From positions 1 to 8,772 of the forward strand of contig JAQCHR010000120.1 in the NCBI GenBank assembly GCA_027619655.1: a stretch of DNA of 8,772 nt, in the 5' to 3' direction. Within the stretch, counting starts at the first letter, position 1, and every line of letters starts with the position of its first letter. Positions 1 to 6,391 of the stretch are shown here, piece after piece. The notes under the pieces were generated by a model. It saw only the letters and a list, made by a program, of their open reading frames with translations, did not search any database and had not been told where the DNA came from. The translations under genes were made by a program, and so were the position numbers. This DNA is from Pseudomonadota bacterium (GTDB lineage Bacteria > Pseudomonadota > Alphaproteobacteria > UBA8366 > GCA-2717185).

Positions 1-40
1 GGGAGAAGTACAGGCGTTGACGTGCCCATGCACCAGGTGT

Positions 41-796
41 TTAGCCGAGCACTTCCGTCAAGATCACCAGCGCGTTTAACGCACGCGGGAAGCCGGTGTA
101 AGGCGCGGTTTGGATAACAGCCTCGATAACCTGATCCTCGGTTAATCCGATGTTCATCGCTGACGGTGACCATTTCCTTAGCTGGCTCTCCAATGGGATG
201 CTCGTAAATGATGCAATCGCAACCAGCATGCGTTGACGATGGTCAAGTCCCGGCCGAAACCACAGCTCGCCATAGCCATAGCGGATCGCATTATTATAGA
301 GCTTGCTGGTGATCGGGTTGTCGCCCGCGCCATACCCTTTCTCCGCACGCGGGCCGTGCAGTTTCTGCATCAGTTCAATGCCACGCCTGTCGAGCTCTTC
401 GTTCGTGGCACTCGCCACCGGGTCTTGGGATATTGTTAGTCCGCGCGCATCGAATACCTTCTTTGCAATAACCGCTGCACTTTCGGTCGTTATATAGCCG
501 GCATAAAGACCGGAATGCATGAAGGTTTCCAGGATTGTGCGGGGTTCGAGCCCGATATCCAGCGCCGCCCCAACCATCTGTTCCAGGGCTGCTGGCTGGG
601 GCAGGAAGCCCAGAATGCCAAGCGTGCAGATCATGCGGTCTTCCCGGTTCAAATGGGGCCGGTCCCAAACATTGCCGAAGCTTGCTTCCGCAATGAAATC
701 GTCAAAACCCGGTATGATCTCCGGCGCGCCGTCCCGCTTCAAGCCAAGTTCAGCTTTTACGTTGCGCCCGCGCTCGAGCAGTTCCTTCCGATCCAT
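41..796 (-). CDS. Carboxymuconolactone decarboxylase (CMD) family protein, two CMD repeats
   Basis: The 251-residue protein carries two CMD-like all-helical units, at about residues 40-115 and 170-250. Each has the family pattern of an Ala-rich helix, a 'GL(E/T)' turn and a 'YxGxxxxxxA' segment (YAGYITTESA near 98-107, YTGFPRALNA near 233-242). PcaC-type single-domain proteins are about half this length, so this is the tandem form. It has no CxxC pair (Cys57 is the only cysteine), which argues against an AhpD-like peroxidase. The usual PcaC histidine after the conserved Glu is also not evident in either repeat. Family members decarboxylate gamma-carboxymuconolactone or act in alkylhydroperoxide reduction, but the role here is unknown. 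The ATG is supported by a strong Shine-Dalgarno GAGGAG at 805-810, 8 nt away. It lies 86 bp downstream of the ThDP enzyme gene on the same strand, so co-transcription is possible. Hand counts give roughly 55% GC, clearly below the neighbours. Confidence 0.85.
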   Translation of the reverse strand: MDRKELLERGRNVKAELGLKRDGAPEIIPGFDDFIAEASFGNVWDRPHLNREDRMICTLGILGFLPQPAALEQMVGAALDIGLEPRTILETFMHSGLYAGYITTESAAVIAKKVFDARGLTISQDPVASATNEELDRRGIELMQKLHGPRAEKGYGAGDNPITSKLYNNAIRYGYGELWFRPGLDHRQRMLVAIASFTSIPLESQLRKWSPSAMNIGLTEDQVIEAVIQTAPYTGFPRALNALVILTEVLG

Positions 797-804
797 TGTT
801 CTGT

Positions 805-810
805 CTCCTC
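805..810 (-). promoter_or_regulatory. Strong ribosome binding site of the CMD-family gene
   Basis: On the minus strand the sequence reads GAGGAG, 8 nt before the ATG at 796. It fixes the start of the CMD gene and gives it its own initiation site, so its translation does not depend on the upstream ThDP enzyme gene. Confidence 0.8.
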
Positions 811-882
811 GTGTGACTGATTGTCTTTATTTTTCACGCGTTACGAAACGGTCGTGGGCGGGGCTAAAGTTCGCCTGACTGG

Positions 883-2535
883 TCAGGGTTTCCCTTCGAC
901 TGCCAGTTCAATCAGGTATGGCTTTCCGCTGTCAAAGGCACGCCGCAGAGCGTCCCCCAATGCGTCGGGGTCCTCGACCCTTACAGCGGAAACGCCCATC
1001 CCCTGCGCCAGATGGACGAAATCCAGCGCCGGCCCGTTCAGATCCATCGCGGCATAGGGGTGGTTCGAGCCTGCCTCGAACCGCTGGCGGTAGAAATCCA
1101 GATTGTGTTTCAGCACGCGGTATTCGCGGTTGGCGAGGATGACATAGACGATGTGCAGGTCGTGATGCGCCGCGGTCCAGAGCGACTGGATGCTGTACAT
1201 CGCCGAGCCGTCACCCGAAATCGCCAGCACCGGCCGGTCCGGCTGCGCGATCTTGACGCCGAGCGCCCCCGCAAGCCCCTGCCCGATGCCGCCGCCGCGC
1301 GCGCCGTAATAGCCGCCGGTTCCCGAGATCGGCAGGCTGCGGGCCAGATCAATGCTGGCGGTAATGGATTCGTCCACGACGATGATATCGGGCGGCATGA
1401 CCTGGGCGATTTCGGCCATGACGCGGGCCATCGATGCAGGCCGCCGGTCCCAACCACGCGCGGCGCGGTCCCGCTGCGCCGCGTTATCCGCATCCTTGCG
1501 AGCGCGCAGCTGCGCATTTCGGTCGGCCGCTTCAGGGATTTCGCCGACAGCGTCCCGCAGCATCGCCAGCGCCACCGGCAGATGCCCGATGAGGCCGATA
1601 TCAATGGCCTGCTTGTGCGCCAGCAGCACCGGGCTTTCCTCGACCTGCGCGACAAGGGCAGCATCGGGAAAGGGCGAACCGGCGGCGTACCAGACGTCTT
1701 CGAAGAACACGCCGCCGACCAGCAGCACCGCGTCCGCATCCGCCAGCGCCTTGCGGATTCCCGCCGCATCCGCCGGCAGCGGCCCCCTTGCGCTGGCGTG
1801 CCGGCCGGGCAGCGGCGCGTGCATATGCAGCAGTTCGTGCCAGACCTCCGCGCCGATGGCTTCCGCCAGGGCAACCAGTTCATCCTGCGCTCGCGACCGC
1901 CCGACATCGTCGCCCGCAATAATGACCGGCCTGCGCGTTTTTGCCAGCATCGCGGCAATGGCGGCGATGCCTTCCGGGTCCGGTCGTGTATTGGCGAAGA
2001 GCCGCGAGGGCGCGGTGGCGGCGACATCCGTTTCCTGTTCCAGCACGTCAATCGGCAAGCCGATGAAAACCGGCCCGGCCGGGGCGTCATTGGCGATCTT
2101 CCAGGCGCGCCGCATGATATGCGCGATCTCGTCCGCGCTTTCCGGCTGTACGCTCCACTTCGTGACCGGCGCCGCCATGGCGACGAGATCATGCCCCAGC
2201 GCCGGCTCGCCCAGCCGCATGCGCGTATCCTGCTGGCCGGCGGTGACGATGATCGGCGAGTTCGCCTTCAGCGCGCCATACATCATGCCGATGCCGTTGC
2301 CGAGGCCGGGCGCCGCATGCAGGCTGACCGCCGCCGTCTTGCCGCTGGCCTGGGCGTAGTGGCTGGCGGCGCCGACCGCGACCCCTTCATGCAGGGCGGT
2401 GATGTATTGCAGCTGCGGGTAATCGGCCAGGCTGTCGATCAGCGGGCTTTCGGTCGTTCCCGGATTGCCGAAGATCTTCTCGACGCCATGGGCGACGAGA
2501 CTGTCCATGAATACATGTCGTCCGCGCAAAATCAT
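883..2535 (-). CDS. Thiamine-diphosphate-dependent decarboxylase, benzoylformate decarboxylase-like
   Basis: This 550-residue protein has the three-domain layout of the POX/BFD family. The N-terminal PYR domain has FGNPGTTE (22-29), the cofactor-activating glutamate E50 in ALHEG, and H73 in SLHAAPGLGNG. A central domain spans about 185-330. The C-terminal PP domain has the Mg-ThDP motif starting at GDGSAMYS (441) and ending at N469 in ANRE. Length and the PYR segments match benzoylformate decarboxylase (MdlC) better than acetolactate synthase (IlvB). It would decarboxylate or ligate a 2-oxoacid in the cytoplasm. Compared with Pseudomonas BFD from memory, Ser26 is Thr27, Glu47 is E50, His70 is H73, and His281 aligns with V281, so the substrate is probably not benzoylformate itself. 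The ATG start fits the family N-terminus, with a G-rich stretch just upstream. It is divergent from the VOC gene. Oxalyl-CoA or phenylpyruvate decarboxylase-like activities are alternatives. Confidence 0.9.
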   Translation of the reverse strand: MILRGRHVFMDSLVAHGVEKIFGNPGTTESPLIDSLADYPQLQYITALHEGVAVGAASHYAQASGKTAAVSLHAAPGLGNGIGMMYGALKANSPIIVTAGQQDTRMRLGEPALGHDLVAMAAPVTKWSVQPESADEIAHIMRRAWKIANDAPAGPVFIGLPIDVLEQETDVAATAPSRLFANTRPDPEGIAAIAAMLAKTRRPVIIAGDDVGRSRAQDELVALAEAIGAEVWHELLHMHAPLPGRHASARGPLPADAAGIRKALADADAVLLVGGVFFEDVWYAAGSPFPDAALVAQVEESPVLLAHKQAIDIGLIGHLPVALAMLRDAVGEIPEAADRNAQLRARKDADNAAQRDRAARGWDRRPASMARVMAEIAQVMPPDIIVVDESITASIDLARSLPISGTGGYYGARGGGIGQGLAGALGVKIAQPDRPVLAISGDGSAMYSIQSLWTAAHHDLHIVYVILANREYRVLKHNLDFYRQRFEAGSNHPYAAMDLNGPALDFVHLAQGMGVSAVRVEDPDALGDALRRAFDSGKPYLIELAVEGKP

Positions 2536-2602
2536 CCCTCCCCATCCCCGTTTGCCGTAAGCTTAGCGGAAGTTTCACGTAAAACGAAAAGGAGGCTTCG
2601 CC
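2536..2602. promoter_or_regulatory. 67-bp divergent spacer between the ThDP enzyme and VOC genes
   Basis: Both flanking genes start outward from this short spacer, so their promoters must sit here or overlap coding sequence. It contains the perfect 8-bp palindrome TAAGCTTA (2558-2565), flanked by CCG on the left and, after one extra G, CGG on the right. That gives an imperfect operator-like dyad. I could not find a convincing -35/-10 pair for either direction. Confidence 0.35.
2589..2595 (+). promoter_or_regulatory. Consensus ribosome binding site of the VOC gene
   Basis: AAGGAGG lies 7 nt before the ATG at 2603. It is a near-perfect Shine-Dalgarno, the best in the window, and it decides the start of the small VOC gene. 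It implies efficient translation. Confidence 0.85.
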
Positions 2603-2959
2603 ATGTTCCGGATCATCAGCGCCATCACCCTCGTCACGCAGGACATGGCGCGCTCGGTCCGCTTTTATGAAAGCCTGGGCTTTACGGCCCGGGAGGGCGC
2701 CAGCGACGGTTTCACCAGCTTTCCGGTGGGGCCGACCTGGCTGAACCTGATCGCCGCGACGGAACCCGCCATGGGTCCGCTGCCGCTCTGGGGCCGGACG
2801 ATCATCCATGTCGATGATGTGGACGCGATGTACGAACGCGTTCTAAAGGCGGGATATGCCACTGAAGCCCCGCCCGCCGACGCCCCCTGGGGTGAGCGCT
2901 ATTTCCACGTGAAGGACCCGGACGGCCACGAGCTCAGTTTCGCGAAGCCATTAGCCTAG
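2603..2959 (+). CDS. VOC-superfamily (glyoxalase/bleomycin-resistance fold) protein
   Basis: The 118 residues form one vicinal-oxygen-chelate unit of two beta-alpha-beta-beta-beta modules. The first has the pattern 'DMARSVRFYESLGF' (14-27). The second has IIHVDDVDAMYERVLKAG (67-84) and ends in KDPDGHELSF (104-113), a classic VOC signature. The second-module metal ligands H69 and E110 are present. The first-module positions read A7 and N48, where a catalytic glyoxalase or dioxygenase would have His and Glu/Gln, so the metal site may be incomplete. VOC proteins include glyoxalases, dioxygenases, epimerases and drug-binding proteins; I cannot tell which applies. A consensus ribosome site precedes it. 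Its stop overlaps the end of the convergent Ldh-family gene by 9 bp. Confidence 0.88.
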   Translation: MFRIISAITLVTQDMARSVRFYESLGFTAREGASDGFTSFPVGPTWLNLIAATEPAMGPLPLWGRTIIHVDDVDAMYERVLKAGYATEAPPADAPWGERYFHVKDPDGHELSFAKPLA

Positions 2960-3994
2960 CGGGGCAATGCCGTGCTTTGCAGCGTTCCTGTTCAGATCGA
3001 CCAGGGTATCCTGCGGCAGGCGCACGCCGTTCCTGCGATTTTCCACGTCGGCCCGCGTTTCCAGTTCGCCCGGGTAGTATATTTCATCCACCCCTTCGGC
3101 GCGGGGCGTGGCCTTCAGCCCCTCGATCATTTTTTCCATATCGGCGTTGAATTCGGCCAGCGGCCGGCATTTGGCGATATCGATCACCATCGCCAGATGG
3201 CCGACATTGCTGCGCTCTTCCGCCTGGTAGGGGCCGTTGACCTGCGGACCGAAGCCGCTGCCGCTGAGCACGCCGGACAGCACATCCATCATGGCGGAGA
3301 TCGCATAGCCCTTGTGCCCCGCCATCGGCAGGATGGTCCCGGCGATCCCGGCAACGGGATCGGTGGTCGGGTTACCGTCCAGGTCCATCGCCCATGTTTC
3401 GGGAATCGGTTCGCTGCGCTGCCGGGCGAGGTAGAGCTTGCCGCGTGCCACCGCCGTATTCGCGATATCCAGCACCATGGGCGCATATCGGCCGCCGGGG
3501 GCGGCAATCGACCAGGGATTGTTGCCCACCGTCTTTTCCCGGCCGCCCCAGGGCGCCATCGCCGGGCTGGCATTGGTCGACAGGAACCCGATGCAGCCCT
3601 CCGCCGCCGCCATGCGCGTGAAATACATCGCGGTGCCGAAATGGCCGGAATTGCGCACCGATACCGCGCCGATGCCGTGGACTTTCGCCCGCCGGATCGC
3701 GTCCTGCATCGCCAGTTTCGTGATCACCTGGCCGATCCCGTCCCGGCCGTCCAGCACCGCCAGCGCGCCCGCATCCATCGCCCATTCGGGCGCCACATCG
3801 CGTTTCATCGCGCCGGTGACGAAACGGTCGCCATACCAGAAGGTCCGCATGACGCCATGCGACTGGTGTCCCCACAAATCGGCCTGCACCAGCGTATCCG
3901 CCAGCAGCTTTGCGGATTCTTCGGGAACATCCAGGGCGCGATAGCTGCGTTCGGCAAAGGCGAGGAGTTCTTCGGCGGAAAAGATATCGTTCAC
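2951..3994 (-). CDS. Ldh family oxidoreductase (malate/L-lactate dehydrogenase type 2)
   Basis: The 347-residue protein belongs to the Ldh2/MDH2 family, which uses NAD(P)H to interconvert 2-hydroxyacids (malate, lactate, ureidoglycolate, 2,3-diketogulonate) or cyclic imines with their oxo forms. The family landmarks appear in order: ADLWGHQSHGVMR (38-50), NSGHFGTA (115-122) with H118 at the proposed catalytic position, GGREKTVGNNPWSIAAP (150-166), AGHKGYAISAMMDVLSGVLSG (225-245), and a C-terminal PGE segment. Length is typical (about 335-360). The start is a GTG at 3994 with only weak ribosome-site complementarity; no better in-frame start fits the family N-terminus. It is divergent from the MFS transporter and may be co-regulated with it, which suggests oxidation of an imported hydroxyacid. 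The substrate is not predictable from sequence. Confidence 0.92.
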   Translation of the reverse strand: MNDIFSAEELLAFAERSYRALDVPEESAKLLADTLVQADLWGHQSHGVMRTFWYGDRFVTGAMKRDVAPEWAMDAGALAVLDGRDGIGQVITKLAMQDAIRRAKVHGIGAVSVRNSGHFGTAMYFTRMAAAEGCIGFLSTNASPAMAPWGGREKTVGNNPWSIAAPGGRYAPMVLDIANTAVARGKLYLARQRSEPIPETWAMDLDGNPTTDPVAGIAGTILPMAGHKGYAISAMMDVLSGVLSGSGFGPQVNGPYQAEERSNVGHLAMVIDIAKCRPLAEFNADMEKMIEGLKATPRAEGVDEIYYPGELETRADVENRRNGVRLPQDTLVDLNRNAAKHGIAPLG

Positions 3995-4190
3995 GGCGGG
4001 GATCTTTCGTCAGGATGTGGCATCGGCGCCAATTTAGCGCATGCGGGATGGAGCCATGCAAAAAAAGAGGCTTCCGAAGCGGTTAATACGGAATTAGGCT
4101 TAGGACGTTATCCTGCGCAATCTTAGGGCCCACGCCGGTACGGCGCACCGGGTAAAAGTAACCAGCACGCATTATCATGGGATACAATCG
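3995..4190. promoter_or_regulatory. 196-bp divergent intergenic region (Ldh-family gene / MFS gene)
   Basis: This is the longest gene-free stretch of the window. It is more AT-rich than the coding DNA, with a run of A at 4060-4066. Small dyads are CGCATGCG (4038-4045), GCTTC-C-GAAGC (4070-4080) and AGGA-5-TCCT (4102-4114). TTAGG occurs three times in the same orientation, at 4094, 4100 and 4123. These are plausible regulator-binding material for two divergent genes. TATAAT-like hexamers near 4173-4178 (TATCAT) and 4183-4188 (TACAAT) lack good -35 partners and lie almost on the MFS start, so I do not call promoters. Confidence 0.4.
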
Positions 4191-5384
4191 GTGAAGTGGC
4201 TACTGCTCGCGCTCGGGTCGATGTTTGTGCAACAGACCTTTACTGCGCTGGGCAAGGTTGTGCCCGCGATCATCGCCCCGGCGATCTTCCTGGACCTGCA
4301 ACTCGACCCCGCCCTGCTGGGCATCTATTTCGCCATTTCCGCCGCCGCGGCCCTGATCGTCCAGACCGGCTGCGGCAGTTTCATCCTGCGCTACGGTTCG
4401 CTGCGAATCAGCCAGTTCGCGCTGGTCTCACTCGCTGCCGGCATGGCAATCGCGGTCCATGGCCACCTGGCGATGTTCGTATTGTCTGCCATCATCGGCG
4501 CCGGATTCGCCCTGTCGACCCCGGCGAGTTCGCATCTGCTGGGGCGCTATTCGCCGCCGAAATATGCGCCGCTGGTGTTTTCGATCAAACAGACCGCCGT
4601 GCCCGCCGGGATGCTGATCGGCGGGTTGATCGGCCCGTTCCTGAGCGACTGGGTCGGCTGGCGCGGCGCGCTGCTGGTCATTGCCGCCTCCTGCGTCGTG
4701 TTCGCCGTCATGCTGGAGCCGCTGCACAAGGAATTCGACAGCGACAAGGACATGACCCGCAAGTTCCGGATTTCAGACTTCAAGGGCACCATCATGCTGG
4801 CGATCGGCATTACGGAAATCCGCAACCTGTCCTTCGCCTGTTTCATCTTCAACGGGCTGCAGCAGATGTTCACGACTTTCTTCGTCGTCTACCTGGTCCA
4901 TCTGGGCCACACGCTGGCCGCCGCAGGGGTGATTTTCTCCATAGCGACCGCCGTCGCCGTGCCGGGCCGTATCTTCTGGGGCTGGCTGAGCAGCGGGTAT
5001 GTCTCGCCCCGGGTGCTGATGGCCATCCTGTCCATCGGCATGGCCGTGACGGTCGCGGCGACCGGGCTGTTTGAGGCGGGCTGGCCGGTCCTGATGCTGA
5101 CGGGGATCGCATCCGGCGTCACCGCGACCGTGTTTTCCTGGCATGGCGTCCTGCTGGCGGAGGCAGTGCGCCTCGCGCCCCGGGGGTCTGCGGCTTCCGT
5201 CACGGGCGGCATGCTGTCCTTCGGGCAGCTCGGCGCGCTGATCATGCCGCTGGTCTATTCGCTGCTGCTCAGCCTGACCGGCAGCTACCGCATCGGCTTT
5301 TTCATCTGCGCCGTGCCCGCCCTGATCGTCGGCCTGGCATTGCTGCTGCCGCCGCGCCGGACAACCGCCAAACCGGAAGACTGA
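4191..5384 (+). CDS. Major facilitator superfamily (MFS) transporter
   Basis: The 397-residue protein is strongly hydrophobic, with about 12 predicted membrane helices. The first starts at the extreme N-terminus and the last ends near residue 387. They fall into two groups of six, separated by a charged cytoplasmic loop at about 177-200 (HKEFDSDKDMTRKF). Features typical of MFS carriers are SIKQTAVPAGMLIGG (131-145) in helix 5 and GRIFWGWLSS (259-268), a second-half version of the loop motif GRxxxGxLSD. The relatives I recognise by style are organic-anion or monocarboxylate importers of the CynX/NNP-like kind, but substrate and direction are inferred only. The start is GTG at 4191, with a weak GGGA 8 nt upstream. 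An ATG at 4177 is out of frame and closes on the start codon (GTGA overlap). It sits between two dehydrogenase genes and is divergent from the Ldh-family gene, which is consistent with uptake of their substrate. Confidence 0.9.
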   Translation: MKWLLLALGSMFVQQTFTALGKVVPAIIAPAIFLDLQLDPALLGIYFAISAAAALIVQTGCGSFILRYGSLRISQFALVSLAAGMAIAVHGHLAMFVLSAIIGAGFALSTPASSHLLGRYSPPKYAPLVFSIKQTAVPAGMLIGGLIGPFLSDWVGWRGALLVIAASCVVFAVMLEPLHKEFDSDKDMTRKFRISDFKGTIMLAIGITEIRNLSFACFIFNGLQQMFTTFFVVYLVHLGHTLAAAGVIFSIATAVAVPGRIFWGWLSSGYVSPRVLMAILSIGMAVTVAATGLFEAGWPVLMLTGIASGVTATVFSWHGVLLAEAVRLAPRGSAASVTGGMLSFGQLGALIMPLVYSLLLSLTGSYRIGFFICAVPALIVGLALLLPPRRTTAKPED

Positions 5385-5396
5385 TCGCCCCGCCGG

Positions 5397-6380
5397 CTAT
5401 TCGGGCAGCAGGCCCGCCAGTTTGGCCCGCAGCCTGACCAGCGCCAGCACCGTATCGATGGTCGGCGTGGCGACTCCGGCCAGCTTGCCGACTTCGGAAA
5501 CCGCGCCGACGATGGGGTTGATTTCCATCAGGCGGCCGCGCTCCAGATCCTGCAGCATGGACGATTTGTGGCTGGCGGCGCCGTGCCGCGTCCCCACGAT
5601 ACGTTCCTCGATGGATGCGTTGGGCTCCGCGCCCAGCCCCCGGCCGACCGCGACAACCTCCGCCATGACCTTGCGCAGGATATCCTCCACCAGGGGATCG
5701 TTGACCATGTCGCCCATCGTGCCCATGGTCAGCGCGCTGATCGGATTATAGGCGGCATTGCCCATGATCTTGACCCAGATATCGCGCCGCAGGTCGGTGC
5801 GCAGCTGGGCGTCGATGGCGGTCTTGTCCACCACCGCCTGGAAGCGCTTCGCCCGTTCGGATTCAGAGTTGTCCGGTTCGCCGATGTAATAGCGCATCTG
5901 GCCGCCGAATTCGATTTCACCGGGTGCGGTGACCTCGCTGGCGACGTAGGTGATGCAGCCGATGGTGCGCTGCGGCCCGATCCCGTTCCACTGCTTGCCG
6001 TCCGGATCGACCGCCTTGATCTGGTAATCCTCGTGGGCGCCGGCCAGCTTGTAGAAATACCACCAGGGCACGCCGTTCATCGCCGTCACCACGGTCGTAT
6101 CGGGGCCGAGCATCGGCTGCATCGCATCCACCACGCCCGGCGCCTGGTGCGATTTCAGCGATACGACGACGTAATCCTGCGGGCCCAGAGTCGACGGGTC
6201 GTCCGTGACCCGGGGGCGGGTGACGAACGACTCGCCCTGCATGGTCAGTTTCAGGCCCTTGTCGCGCATGGCTTCCAGATGCGCGCCGCGCGCGATAAGG
6301 CTGACATCGACTTCGTTCCTGCTGAGCAGCGCGCCCAGGTGACCGCCGATCGCGCCGGCGCCAAAGATGGTGATTTTCAT
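5397..6380 (-). CDS. Ketopantoate reductase (PanE/ApbA) family 2-hydroxyacid dehydrogenase
   Basis: The 327-residue protein has an N-terminal Rossmann domain with the NADP-binding loop GAGAIGG (7-13), then LKSHQ (75-79) and the MNGVPWW turn (101-107). The C-terminal helical domain carries the active-site lysine K204 in WVKIMGNAAYNP, with N208 and N212, S274 in HKSSMLQD, and E286 in MEINPI. These match the Lys/Asn/Ser/Glu set of E. coli PanE. The family reduces ketopantoate in pantothenate synthesis, but many paralogues are D-2-hydroxyacid (for example D-mandelate) dehydrogenases. The catabolic neighbours favour the latter, so I give no symbol. Its ribosome site overlaps the stop of the upstream hydrolase gene, so it is the last gene of the SDR-hydrolase operon. 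The MFS gene converges on it with a 12-bp gap. Confidence 0.9.
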   Translation of the reverse strand: MKITIFGAGAIGGHLGALLSRNEVDVSLIARGAHLEAMRDKGLKLTMQGESFVTRPRVTDDPSTLGPQDYVVVSLKSHQAPGVVDAMQPMLGPDTTVVTAMNGVPWWYFYKLAGAHEDYQIKAVDPDGKQWNGIGPQRTIGCITYVASEVTAPGEIEFGGQMRYYIGEPDNSESERAKRFQAVVDKTAIDAQLRTDLRRDIWVKIMGNAAYNPISALTMGTMGDMVNDPLVEDILRKVMAEVVAVGRGLGAEPNASIEERIVGTRHGAASHKSSMLQDLERGRLMEINPIVGAVSEVGKLAGVATPTIDTVLALVRLRAKLAGLLPE

Positions 6381-6387
6381 GATCCGG

Positions 6388-6391
6388 TCCT
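6388..6391 (-). promoter_or_regulatory. Ribosome site of the PanE-family gene overlapping the hydrolase stop
   Basis: On the minus strand TTAGGA contains both the TAG stop of the hydrolase (6392-6390) and the AGGA Shine-Dalgarno of the next gene, 7 nt before its ATG at 6380. This arrangement suggests translational coupling. Confidence 0.6.

Noticed and set aside
1..40. Terminator or further gene downstream of the CMD gene
   Set aside because: Only a 4-bp stem (GTGC/GCAC) is visible, without a T-tract, and the segment is too short to judge.
1012..2670. 552-codon plus-strand open frame antisense to the ThDP enzyme gene
   Set aside because: It mirrors a well-supported gene in GC-rich DNA. The protein is Arg/Asp/Gln/His-rich without any family motif, and it runs into the start of the VOC gene.
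2972..4126. 384-codon plus-strand open frame antisense to the Ldh-family gene
   Set aside because: It is a shadow of the Ldh coding frame with low-complexity Arg/His/Gly composition and no ribosome site or domain.
5385..5396. Terminator between the convergent MFS and PanE-family genes
   Set aside because: The 12-bp gap is GC-rich but forms no stable stem followed by a T-run in either direction.
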